Shown: positions 1-8,012 of the stretch, piece after piece | How positions within the stretch are numbered: the first letter of the stretch is position 1 | Layout of the letters: the number at the start of each line of letters is the position of its first letter | Source: Fervidobacterium sp. | GTDB taxonomy: Bacteria; Thermotogota; Thermotogae; Thermotogales; Fervidobacteriaceae | DNA: 64,000 bases | Assembly (NCBI GenBank): GCA_026419195.1 | Contig: JANZZV010000001.1 | Location: forward strand, 326,640 to 390,639 | Direction: 5' to 3' | Translations under genes and position numbers: made by a program | Notes under the pieces: model-generated | Told to the model about the DNA's origin: nothing | Database searches by the model: none | Seen by the model: only the letters and a program-made list of their open reading frames with translations

Positions 1-1
1 C

Positions 2-247
2 CCAGAACAGTTTTTCGGATTGATGAATGTCGGGTATAGACCAACTATAGAGAAGACAAAAAAGATAAAATACGAAGTATATATACTCGATTTCAATAAA
101 GACCTTTACGGTAAGGAAATACGGGTAGAATTTTTGGAATTCTTAAGACCAGAAATTGAATTTTCGAGTATTAGTGAGTTAATCAACCAAATGAATGAAG
201 ATGTCAAAAATGCTATGGAGGTTATAGATCGATATGAAAGAGACTGA
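2..247 (+). CDS. ribF: RibF C-terminal fragment (riboflavin kinase domain), cut by window start
   Basis: This is the last 81 codons of a bifunctional riboflavin kinase/FAD synthetase, open to the left edge of the window. The visible part reads [15 protein letters not shown] and then an [19 protein letters not shown] stretch ending in LRPEI. This matches the C-terminal beta-barrel of the riboflavin kinase domain (NVGxRPT, then DFxxDLYG). The enzyme makes FMN and FAD from riboflavin in the cytoplasm. The frame stays open upstream of the first in-window TTG/ATG, so no start should be called here. The stop overlaps the start of nth by 14 bp, suggesting cotranscription. RibF links loosely to the riboflavin transporter gene ribU later in the window. 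Confidence 0.85.
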   Translation, partial: PEQFFGLMNVGYRPTIEKTKKIKYEVYILDFNKDLYGKEIRVEFLEFLRPEIEFSSISELINQMNEDVKNAMEVIDRYERD

Positions 248-908
248 TTGTAGCGATGTTAACAAGCAAGCTATCATGATAATTAAATCATTTCCACGAA
301 TCCACTCACAAAAAGATCCATTCAAAGTACTTATAGCTACTATTTTGAGTCAAAGAAGCAAGGATGAAAACACAGAAGTTGCTGCGAAGCAACTTTTTGA
401 AAAATACAAAGATATGTCCGAAATAGCCAAAGCCAATCCAGAAGATTTGTATGATCTAATAAAGCCAGCAGGTTTATACAAGGAAAAAGCACAAAGGATT
501 GTACTTGTCGCAAACATACTGCTGCAAAAATACAAAGGAAAGGTTCCGGATAGTTTTGAAGAGCTTATTAAGCTACCAGGTGTAGGTAGAAAGACAGCTA
601 ATATAGTCCTTTATGTTAGTTTTGACAAAGAAGCTTTAGCTGTTGATACACATGTACACAGAATTTCCAACAGAATTGGCTGGGTAGAGACAAAAACACC
701 TGAGCAAACCGAAGACGAATTAAAAAAAATTTTGGCCCCATCTTTGTGGGGACCTATCAACGGTTCAATGGTTGAATTTGGGAAAAAAGTATGCAAACCT
801 GTTTCTCCAAAGTGTGAAAAATGTTTCTTAACTGATTGTTGTCGATACTTTAAATCATCCAAACTGAGCAATAATATTACTTCTTTGAAGAAAAAGCTTG
901 TGCCATGA
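234..908 (+). CDS. nth: Endonuclease III (DNA glycosylase/AP lyase)
   Basis: 224 aa, full length for the family. It removes oxidised pyrimidines and nicks the abasic site in base excision repair. The helix-hairpin-helix [10 protein letters not shown] is at residues 114-123 and includes the catalytic Lys120. The VDTHVHR motif supplies Asp138. The [4Fe-4S] cluster cysteines are Cys187, Cys194, Cys197 and Cys203 (C-x6-C-x2-C-x5-C). These residue numbers coincide with the E. coli enzyme. The ATG at 234 lies inside the end of ribF, 12 nt after a GGAGG. The 3' end overlaps the convergent fliD by 32 bp. Confidence 0.96.
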   Translation: MKETDCSDVNKQAIMIIKSFPRIHSQKDPFKVLIATILSQRSKDENTEVAAKQLFEKYKDMSEIAKANPEDLYDLIKPAGLYKEKAQRIVLVANILLQKYKGKVPDSFEELIKLPGVGRKTANIVLYVSFDKEALAVDTHVHRISNRIGWVETKTPEQTEDELKKILAPSLWGPINGSMVEFGKKVCKPVSPKCEKCFLTDCCRYFKSSKLSNNITSLKKKLVP

Positions 909-2661
909 AACTTCCTTGAGCTGATAGCTTTGAAAGTGCGCTTTCAAGATTCGAATATTTTTGCCAGAGCATCTGTTCCTTTTTTTCCAAATAATCCATC
1001 ATTGTGACCATTCGCTTTGATAAGATCCTTTTTTCACGTTCGAGCCGACCTGATACACCAGCAACAATATCGATTTCTCCATTGAATTTTGTAAGTTGAT
1101 AGCTGTAATCCTTTAATTGTAGCGCTAATCCTTTTTCACCGTCTACTTTTCCAAAGAAATTCCAAACAGCATCTGAACCGTTATCCTCGATGAACTTTCT
1201 TAGTTTGTCTTTATCTAAAGTTATTTTTCCTTTCATTGTATTCATGAATCCTCTTCCAGCATCTCCAGATTCTATTCCAAGTTGTGCAAGCAGCTTACCA
1301 TCTATGCTTTGTGTTAAAAAACCTCTGAATTTATCAAATATCCTTCTCAGGAAAGAATCGCCTTTTAAAAGCCCTTGAAGCTTCTCTTCTTCACTCATTT
1401 GATCTTCTTTTTTACCTGTAACTTTGTTTTCAGTTAGCTTCTTGTACAAAAAATCCGTAAGTTCATTCCACTTATCAACAAATTCCTGAACTTTGTCAAC
1501 AATTTTTTCCTTATCAACAGAAACAGTTACAATACTGCTTCCTGTGGAAGAAAGTTCAAGTGACAAACCACTGTAGCTTATTGTATTTGATTTTGATTCG
1601 ATAAGCTCAGTATAACCGTTAATTGTGATGTTAACCTTAGCAGTTTGTCCTATTGTAAAAGTTCCATTCGAAAGTCCGATTGCAGTCAACAAATCGCTAT
1701 CTCCAGAAATATTTATCAAATTATCACCAGTCGTTTTACTCGTTATCACAAGCCTACCTGATTTATCTTCGTAAAATGCTCTTAAGTCAGTTACTGTATT
1801 ATTTATCTTCGAAATTACATTGGCTAACGTATCTGTTGATTTAAGTGTTATATTTTTTCCATTTATATTCAGCGATTTATCATCTGTTATTCCAAAATTT
1901 GCAAGTGTTTTGAATTGTGAATAAGCACCGATGTTTCCTGAACTTTCTAATACATAATTAGCTCCTATTTGTTTTAACGAGGAATCGTTTAACCTAAAAA
2001 GGAATGTAAAGTTTCCACTAACATTGGAGATTTGAAAAGCTTTATTTGAATTTATGTTCAATTTTCCTGTAGTTGCATCAAACGTTACTGTTACACTTGC
2101 ACCAAGCGAAGAAAATGCACTTTGCAAGTTATTCACAACATCATTTATTGTATCGTTTGTATTAACATTTATAGTAGTTTCATTTGTACCTACTTTTATC
2201 TTCACAGTAGAATTTACAGGTGGGTACCTTGTATCTATTTCCGCTATGGTGCTTGACAAGTTGAAGTTCTTAGCTAACTTTTCTCCTGTGAAGGTGCTGT
2301 TTGTTGCAAGGGAGAGAACTTCTACATTGTATGTTCCTTCCTGTGCAACGGCACTTGCCTTTGCAGTTAATATATTAGAAGAAGACACAGCGTTTTTCGG
2401 TATAAGGTTTGCTTGGAGGGAGAAATTACTAAGATAATTATAAAAATCACGAATCTTATCTGAGACTTTTTGATAAGCCTTTTGTAGGTTATTGTATTGA
2501 AGATACTTATCATTCAAACGTTTTAGAGGTATTGCCTCGACTTCGATGAGTTTTTCTATTATAGATTGTGTGTCAAGTCCACTAACTGCACCACCTATTT
2601 GCATTCTCGAAGGTGACTGATAACGATAATTAATGTTGTTAGCAATTCCTGAAAGGTCCAT
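877..2661 (-). CDS. fliD: Flagellar filament cap protein FliD (hook-associated protein 2)
   Basis: 594 aa. FliD caps the growing flagellar filament and guides folding of exported flagellin subunits. The N-terminal FliD_N region has the typical SGLDTQSIIEKLIEVEAIPL start followed by a predicted coiled helix. The middle is rich in Thr, Ser and Asn, as in surface-exposed D2/D3 domains. A flagellin hook IN-like stretch and a FliD_C domain (SYSGLSLELS, then DKVQEFVDKWNELTDFLYK) follow, ending in a C-terminal coiled coil. The start ATG has AGAGGGTG upstream. flaG ends 3 bp before it, so the pair is one transcript. It is the only filament structural gene in the window. Confidence 0.93.
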   Translation of the reverse strand: MDLSGIANNINYRYQSPSRMQIGGAVSGLDTQSIIEKLIEVEAIPLKRLNDKYLQYNNLQKAYQKVSDKIRDFYNYLSNFSLQANLIPKNAVSSSNILTAKASAVAQEGTYNVEVLSLATNSTFTGEKLAKNFNLSSTIAEIDTRYPPVNSTVKIKVGTNETTINVNTNDTINDVVNNLQSAFSSLGASVTVTFDATTGKLNINSNKAFQISNVSGNFTFLFRLNDSSLKQIGANYVLESSGNIGAYSQFKTLANFGITDDKSLNINGKNITLKSTDTLANVISKINNTVTDLRAFYEDKSGRLVITSKTTGDNLINISGDSDLLTAIGLSNGTFTIGQTAKVNITINGYTELIESKSNTISYSGLSLELSSTGSSIVTVSVDKEKIVDKVQEFVDKWNELTDFLYKKLTENKVTGKKEDQMSEEEKLQGLLKGDSFLRRIFDKFRGFLTQSIDGKLLAQLGIESGDAGRGFMNTMKGKITLDKDKLRKFIEDNGSDAVWNFFGKVDGEKGLALQLKDYSYQLTKFNGEIDIVAGVSGRLEREKRILSKRMVTMMDYLEKKEQMLWQKYSNLESALSKLSAQGSFMAQAFSSKK

Positions 2662-2664
2662 TTT

Positions 2665-3039
2665 TCACACCCTCTCGTCCATCAGAACCCCCAACAGTTC
2701 CTGTATGTTTTTAGCCAGCTTTACGGCCAATTCCGGGGGAATCTGTCTGATAACCTCCCCTGTTTCAGGGTCTTTAATTTTTATAACTACCATGTTCGTT
2801 TCTCTATCTATTTTGAATTCCGCCTCTCCTCTAAATAATTTCTTCAGCTTTTCAAAGTTTTCCTTAAATATGTCAATTTCTTCTTCAACTTTTTTCTCCG
2901 TCTTCCTAAAATTCTGAATAACATTGGAATTTTGGAATGTTTCTTGATTTGTCTTTTCGAGACTTTCAGCTTCCTTTTTCCCCGGCGATGTTACTATAAG
3001 TTCATTACCAACAGCTTTAATCCCTTTTACACTGTCCAT
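2665..3039 (-). CDS. flaG: FlaG family flagellar protein
   Basis: 124 aa. The C-terminal 80 residues carry the FlaG signature: a charged helix, then FKIDRETNMVVIKIKDPET and VIRQIPPELAVKLAKN. In other bacteria FlaG affects filament length; its molecular role is not settled. The N-terminal 45 residues are polar and probably flexible. The ATG has a strong GGGAGGGAG site. It sits directly upstream of fliD and 42 nt downstream of a sigma-28-type promoter that overlaps the end of rbfA. Confidence 0.85.
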   Translation of the reverse strand: MDSVKGIKAVGNELIVTSPGKKEAESLEKTNQETFQNSNVIQNFRKTEKKVEEEIDIFKENFEKLKKLFRGEAEFKIDRETNMVVIKIKDPETGEVIRQIPPELAVKLAKNIQELLGVLMDERV

Positions 3040-3073
3040 ACTACTCCCTCCAAGTTTGAGAGTATAATATCCC

Positions 3074-3451
3074 TTATTTATTATCGGTGTCTTTTCCCAT
3101 TTCTTTAATAGAATCTAATAATTTTCCGATTTTTACAGTTGCTTCAATACCTTTGTCTTCTTTGAAACGCAATTCGGGTGCTATGTACATTCGTATATTT
3201 TTTGCCACGTATGTTCTAAAATATCCTTTTTTTCCCTCAAGGTAAGCAACAATTTCTGTTCTTTTCTTATCATCGCCAAAAACACTCACGTAAATATCGG
3301 CGTATCTTTTATCCTTGGAAACTTCTACTCTTGAAATTGTGATCAAAGACCTTATTGGTTCTATGTATGGATCTTTCATTTCCATTAAAGCTTCCGCTAG
3401 TACTTTTCTCAATTCTGACTCCAACATCTTAAGTTTGTACTCTTGTTTCAT
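3074..3451 (-). CDS. rbfA: Ribosome-binding factor A
   Basis: 125 aa from the chosen ATG. RbfA is a KH-fold protein that binds the 30S subunit during 16S rRNA maturation and cold adaptation. The sequence follows the family: an N-terminal helix (LESELRKVLAEALMEMKDP), a VEVSKDKRYADIYVSVFG strand-turn, and IAPELRFKEDKG near the end. An upstream in-frame TTG at 3466 is also possible, but the GGAGGTG site lies 7 nt before the ATG at 3451 and overlaps the TTG start, so the ATG is preferred. The gene overlaps the 3' end of the HDOD gene by about 23 bp. Its last codons contain the flaG promoter. Confidence 0.92.
   Translation of the reverse strand: MKQEYKLKMLESELRKVLAEALMEMKDPYIEPIRSLITISRVEVSKDKRYADIYVSVFGDDKKRTEIVAYLEGKKGYFRTYVAKNIRMYIAPELRFKEDKGIEATVKIGKLLDSIKEMGKDTDNK
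3081..3107 (-). promoter_or_regulatory. Sigma-28 (FliA)-type promoter for flaG-fliD, inside the rbfA 3' end
   Basis: Read on the minus strand the site is TAAAGAAA, an 11-nt spacer, then ACCGATAA. The family consensus for FliA/SigD promoters is TAAAGTTT-N11-GCCGATAA, so the spacing is exact and the -10 differs at one base. It lies within the last codons of rbfA. Transcription would start near 3074, about 35 nt before flaG. No sigma-70 -35 is obvious nearby, although a TATTATACT lies at about 3062-3070. Confidence 0.7.
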
Positions 3452-4298
3452 CTTCAACACCTCCAAATACTATATCTTTCGATTTAGACAAAATTTGTTT
3501 CATTTCTTTATACATGGTTTCAAGTCTTGACGGTTTTATTCCAAGCACGTTGAAAATCAAAGGATCAAGATATGGTTCACCGTAAGATAAAGAAGTTTCG
3601 GGTAACAATATGTTTGAAAATACGTTTGCTAAATGCACAATACAAATCATTTCAATATAAGGTGAATTAGGATTAAGCGACGGCTTTTCGTGCAGTCCTG
3701 CAACGGTAACATATTCTTCGGGAAATTTCCAATGTCGTAGTAATTCCTCACCAATCTCCATATGGTTTTCAAAATTATTTTCGTATTCTATTATAAACAT
3801 CGGTCTTTCCATTTTCTTGCTAACGTTTGCAAGTTCAAATATATAAGCGGGAAGGATAAGATCCAAAGCAAGTTTACCAACATCATGCATCATCCCAGCT
3901 AAAAAGACTTCTTCACGATTCATGAATCCTACATCTTTTGCAATTTGTTCTGAAAATATAGCCGTTGCCATAAAATGTGACCAGAGTCTGTCGTGATCAA
4001 TAAAAGTTGTTTTCGAATGGAGAGCGGAATAAGTAAAAACACTTAACGCCAGATTTCTAACAGTTTTAAAACCAACTATCACAACTGCTTCACTTAATTT
4101 CGTTATCTTTCTTGGCAGGCCATAATATGCTGAGTTAACCAGTTTTAGTATTTTCGTCGAGAGTCCAACGTCCATTGAGATTACCTTTTCAAGTTCCTTT
4201 GCACTCGTGTTCGGGTTAGATGCAGTAGATATAATTTGTTGAACAACAATATCTGGTGTGGGAATCTCTGTAATGGAAGAGATTAGTTCTCTAATCAT
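3429..4298 (-). CDS. HDOD-domain signalling protein
   Basis: About 290 aa consisting of one HDOD domain. The N-terminus (LISSITEIPTPDIVVQQII) and the core (ISMDVGLSTKILKLVNSAYYG) are typical of the family. The metal-binding-like motif MMHDVGKLALDLI is near residue 145. HDOD proteins are related to HD-GYP and HD hydrolases, but most are thought to act as signalling scaffolds without hydrolase activity. A GTG at 4307 is possible, but only 2 nt separate it from GAGG, so the ATG at 4298 is preferred. It lies just downstream of a sensor kinase gene, which suggests, but does not prove, a shared signalling role. Confidence 0.85.
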   Translation of the reverse strand: MIRELISSITEIPTPDIVVQQIISTASNPNTSAKELEKVISMDVGLSTKILKLVNSAYYGLPRKITKLSEAVVIVGFKTVRNLALSVFTYSALHSKTTFIDHDRLWSHFMATAIFSEQIAKDVGFMNREEVFLAGMMHDVGKLALDLILPAYIFELANVSKKMERPMFIIEYENNFENHMEIGEELLRHWKFPEEYVTVAGLHEKPSLNPNSPYIEMICIVHLANVFSNILLPETSLSYGEPYLDPLIFNVLGIKPSRLETMYKEMKQILSKSKDIVFGGVEDETRVQT

Positions 4299-4318
4299 AA
4301 ATTTCACAGCCTCTTTAT

Positions 4319-5719
4319 TTATTCTTTTGGAAGAATTACAATAAATTTAGTATATTTGCCAAGTTCAGAGTATACTTCTATTTTTCCACCATGCAATTCA
4401 ACAATTTCTTTTACAATAGAAAGACCCAAGCCTGTTCCTGGCACAGAATACGTTAACTCATTATCCACCCTGTAAAATTTTTCAAAGATCTTATCAAGTT
4501 TATCTGGAGGAATGCCTATACCATTGTCTTCGACTATTATTCTCACATTGTTAAGTTCATCACTTACCTGTATGTTGACGTATTTTTCCGTTTTTGATGG
4601 ATCTGAGAATTTTATCGCATTGGTTAGCAAATTTACAAATATTTGTTCTACACGCCTTTTGTCACAATTAATTGTGGTGTCTTGACAATCATATTTTATC
4701 TCTACGCCTTTGTCTTCTGCCATCTTAGAAACCGTTGTCATAGCATCAACAATAATTTCGCATATTTTAAATGGTTCTTTAAATATCTTCATCGTATGTG
4801 ATTCAAGTTGTGAAAAATCAAGAAGATCGTTTAGCAACTCTTCAAGACGCAATGATTGACCGTAAACAATATTTAAGAAATCTTGTATTTCTTCCTGTGA
4901 CATTGGCATGTTCAGTATAGTTTCAACGTAAGCTTTAATGGCTGCAAGGGGTGTTCTTAATTCGTGAGATATATTTGCAATAAAGTTTGTCTTTATTTTA
5001 TCAACTTCTTTTAATTTCTGGACTTCCTTTTCAGATGTGACGTTTCTTACATTCACCAGTATCTTTCGTTCACCAAGTAGCTCCACTTCTTTTGTGGATA
5101 TACTGAAGAAAAGATTGCTTTCCTCGATTTCAAAGAAACTCTCCTGCATATTGATATGATTTAAAATCATATCAAGAACCTTAGGCAATTTCTCTATTGT
5201 TTCCCTTGCCTTGTTGTTAATAAACTCCAATTCATTTACGTTGTTCAAAATCAATATTCCATCGTTTGAAAGGTTTATGATGCTTTCAAAATATTCCCTT
5301 GCTCTATCAACAAAATCCAGCAACCTAAGGTTTTCTAAGGTTATTCCTGATAAGTACGCAAGAAGTTGAACGTAATCTATAATTTCAGCAGTTGGCTCGT
5401 TGTTTGTTTTGATAACAATTGTGGCAAGTGACTTTCGTGCTTTAAAGATGGGAATTAGACCAATGTATCCATTTTCAAGTGGCAAGAAAGTTGGATACAA
5501 TCGCTCCTCTACCCAATGGATATAGTCAGAAAAAAGTTCGTTTTCAATGTACTCACCTGAAGGTTCACAATAAATTACTTCTTCTGAACGTAACACATTC
5601 AGCACATTTATTTCTATAACTTTTCGTAATATACCTGAGAATGCTGAGTAAAGCGTTTCTTCATTCGTGACCTTTGATATCTCAAGCATGTACTTTGAAA
5701 GAAGTTGTTGAATTTCCAT
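4319..5719 (-). CDS. Sensor histidine kinase (soluble, PAS-like)
   Basis: 466 aa. Residues about 1-130 look like a GAF-type input domain, and about 140-240 like a PAS domain (ESIINLSNDGILILNNVNELEFINN). The HisKA dimerisation domain carries the phospho-accepting His in SHELRTPLAAIKAY near residue 250. The HATPase_c domain has the N box (NLLTNAIKFSD), DNGIGIPPDKL and GTGLGLSIV. No transmembrane helices are evident, so it senses an intracellular signal. No response regulator is adjacent; the next gene downstream is an HDOD protein. The layout is of the PhoR/VicK type, but the signal is unknown. Confidence 0.9.
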   Translation of the reverse strand: MEIQQLLSKYMLEISKVTNEETLYSAFSGILRKVIEINVLNVLRSEEVIYCEPSGEYIENELFSDYIHWVEERLYPTFLPLENGYIGLIPIFKARKSLATIVIKTNNEPTAEIIDYVQLLAYLSGITLENLRLLDFVDRAREYFESIINLSNDGILILNNVNELEFINNKARETIEKLPKVLDMILNHINMQESFFEIEESNLFFSISTKEVELLGERKILVNVRNVTSEKEVQKLKEVDKIKTNFIANISHELRTPLAAIKAYVETILNMPMSQEEIQDFLNIVYGQSLRLEELLNDLLDFSQLESHTMKIFKEPFKICEIIVDAMTTVSKMAEDKGVEIKYDCQDTTINCDKRRVEQIFVNLLTNAIKFSDPSKTEKYVNIQVSDELNNVRIIVEDNGIGIPPDKLDKIFEKFYRVDNELTYSVPGTGLGLSIVKEIVELHGGKIEVYSELGKYTKFIVILPKE

Positions 5720-5750
5720 TTTAACACTTCCTTTTTAATCCCTTTTGCTC

Positions 5751-7379
5751 TTACATTTTTTCAGGTGCGCTGATACCAAGTAATTTTAATCCTTCGGAAA
5801 GTACTATTTTCACTCCGAGTGCAAGATTGAGCCTTGCATTGGTTAACTCAGGGTTTTCAGGATCGACAACCTTGTACTCTGCATAAAACTTATGAAAGGC
5901 AGAGGATAACTGCTCAAGGTAATCTGTAAGATAATGTGGAGATAACTTATCTCTAACTCGTTCAAGCACATCATCAAAGGATGAAATGAGTTTTATAATT
6001 CTCATTTCACTCGGATTTTCCAGAAGTTCGATATTGTCTAATAATGTGAATTTTATTCCTTTATTTCTGGCATTTTCAAATAAACTTGATATTCTTGCGT
6101 GTGCGTATTGTACATAATAAACAGGATTTTCGTTAGTTTGTGATTTGGCAAGCTCAAGATCAAAATTAAGATGTGTATTAACATCTACCATTGCAAAAAA
6201 ATAGCGTGTTGCATCTTTGCCCACTTCATCTAATAATTCATCCACCGTTACAAATTCTCCAGCACGTGTACTCATTTTAACAACTTCGTTTCCACGTTTC
6301 AATGTTACAAACTGATGTAATACAAATATTACAAAATCATCAGGTATTTCCAATGCCTTTATTGCTGCTTCCATGCGTGGTAAATGTCCATGATGATCAC
6401 TTCCAAATATGTCAATTGCAACATCATATCCCCGTTTGTATTTTTTGTAATGGTATGCTATGTCAGTCAAAAAGTACGTATAGCTTCCATCACTTTTTAC
6501 AAGTACTTTATCACTTTCGTTGACAAAATCGGAAACTCTGAACCAAATAGCTCCGTCTTGCTCGTAGATCAATCCCTTACTATCAAGTATGTCGAGAACT
6601 TCCTTAACACTTCCATCGTCTATTAAGCTCTTTTCACTGTAGACATTATCGAATTTTGCACCTATTTTTTCTAAGGTTGTTTCAAACATCTTTGTAATAT
6701 TTTCAAGCGCGTATTTTCTAAAAATCTCTTCTACTTCTTCGTTCCAAACACCCTCAAATTCCTCACCATGTTCTTTCAGAACGGTCTTTGCTATGTCTAT
6801 TACGTACTCACCACGGTACCCATCTTCTGGAATTTGTTCTTCGTGACCTAGCAATTGCTGATAACGCACCCAGACAGATTTAGCTAACAATTTTATTTGT
6901 CTACCAGCATCGTTTAAATACATTTCCTTAGTCGTATCATATCCGATATAACTTAGTATGTTTCCAAGCACGTCTCCGATAACTATTTGCCTTCCATGTC
7001 CTACTGTCAACGGACCTGTTGGATTAGCGCTACCATATTCAAGTAACACCTTACCTTTATTTTTGAACTTCCAAATCTCCTTTGGGTTTCTTAAAAATGC
7101 ATCAAGAAAGTCTCGATAAAAAGTTTTGGATACCCTAAAATTTATGAACCCAGGGCCTGCTACTGTAATTTCTTCAAACATTGGATGCCCTGTAAGTCTT
7201 TCTGAGAAAAACTTTGCAACATCTCTTGGAGACTTCTTAAAGTACCTTGAACCAACAAGCGCAACGTTTGTTGAGAAATCACCAAATTGCTCCTCGGGAA
7301 TTTCAACAACAAAATCATATTCATATCCTGTTTCCATCAAAAAGCTTCTTAAAAGGCTCTCTATTTCTCTTCTAATCAT
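5751..7379 (-). CDS. argS: Arginyl-tRNA synthetase
   Basis: 542 aa, a class I aminoacyl-tRNA synthetase charging tRNA-Arg. The N-terminal Add-1 domain is followed by the HIGH-equivalent motif in ANPTGPLTVGHGRQI near residues 115-130. The KMSKR equivalent is KMSTRAGEFVT near residue 345. The C-terminal DALR anticodon-binding domain includes YVQYAHARISSLF and ends in VKIVLSEGLKLLGISAPEKM, the usual terminus. The ATG has GGAGGT 10 nt upstream. It sits between engB and the sensor kinase in the long minus-strand run. Confidence 0.97.
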   Translation of the reverse strand: MIRREIESLLRSFLMETGYEYDFVVEIPEEQFGDFSTNVALVGSRYFKKSPRDVAKFFSERLTGHPMFEEITVAGPGFINFRVSKTFYRDFLDAFLRNPKEIWKFKNKGKVLLEYGSANPTGPLTVGHGRQIVIGDVLGNILSYIGYDTTKEMYLNDAGRQIKLLAKSVWVRYQQLLGHEEQIPEDGYRGEYVIDIAKTVLKEHGEEFEGVWNEEVEEIFRKYALENITKMFETTLEKIGAKFDNVYSEKSLIDDGSVKEVLDILDSKGLIYEQDGAIWFRVSDFVNESDKVLVKSDGSYTYFLTDIAYHYKKYKRGYDVAIDIFGSDHHGHLPRMEAAIKALEIPDDFVIFVLHQFVTLKRGNEVVKMSTRAGEFVTVDELLDEVGKDATRYFFAMVDVNTHLNFDLELAKSQTNENPVYYVQYAHARISSLFENARNKGIKFTLLDNIELLENPSEMRIIKLISSFDDVLERVRDKLSPHYLTDYLEQLSSAFHKFYAEYKVVDPENPELTNARLNLALGVKIVLSEGLKLLGISAPEKM

Positions 7380-7403
7380 GCCAACAAGACCTCCATACGT
7401 TGT

Positions 7404-8012
7404 TTATATTTCATTATTGAGTTTTTCAACAATAACATTCCATATCTTGTCTAATCCTTCCTTAGTGTTAGAAGAACATGGAATAATAACGTCAACACCA
7501 TACTGTGAAAGGATTTTTTTGAAATATTCTATTTGTTTTGTTTTTTCTGAAGATGCCAATTTATCAACTTTTGTCAGTACTACAACAGGTTTTAAACCAA
7601 CAATCTGTACCCATTCGAGCAATTGTTCATCTAATTCCATAAGCTCATGCCTTGAATCTATGAGGGTAAAAAGACTTTTCATATTCCATGAACGCTCGTT
7701 AAAATATCTTTCGATTATCTTTCGCCAAGCTTCTCTGTCTGCTTTAGAGGTTCGCGCATAACCATATCCAGGCAAATCGACAAAATAGAAGCTGTTGTTT
7801 ATCAAAAAATAATTTAGAGTCCTTGTTTTTCCGGGGTTCTTACTAACAAAGGCAACTTTTTTCCCAACAAGTGCATTTAGAAGACTTGACTTACCAACGT
7901 TTGAACGACCAACAAACGCAAATTCCCCTTTTAAAGGAGGTGGAAACTTATCATCGGTCTTGGCTATCACTTTTTCGAGCACGACGTTTTCTATCTTTAT
8001 CGGACTTCGCAT
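7404..8012 (-). CDS. engB: Ribosome biogenesis GTPase EngB/YsxC
   Basis: 202 aa TRAFAC-class GTPase needed for late 50S assembly. Motifs: G1 GRSNVGKSSLL near residue 32, G2 region KTRTLNYFLI, G3 DLPGYGYA, G4 LTKVDKL and G5 CSSNTKEG. The ATG at 8012 has a clean GGAGGTGG site 8 nt upstream, so the 62-bp overlap with the 3' end of lon appears real. lon and engB are also neighbours in many Gram-positive genomes. Confidence 0.95.
   Translation of the reverse strand: MRSPIKIENVVLEKVIAKTDDKFPPPLKGEFAFVGRSNVGKSSLLNALVGKKVAFVSKNPGKTRTLNYFLINNSFYFVDLPGYGYARTSKADREAWRKIIERYFNERSWNMKSLFTLIDSRHELMELDEQLLEWVQIVGLKPVVVLTKVDKLASSEKTKQIEYFKKILSQYGVDVIIPCSSNTKEGLDKIWNVIVEKLNNEI

Noticed and set aside
3052..3073. 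TATTATACT as a sigma-A promoter for flaG
   Set aside because: No -35 at the right distance; the sigma-28 match just upstream explains the gene better.
7126..7761. 211-codon plus-strand open frame opposite argS and engB
   Set aside because: It crosses two conserved genes on the other strand and has no recognisable domain.
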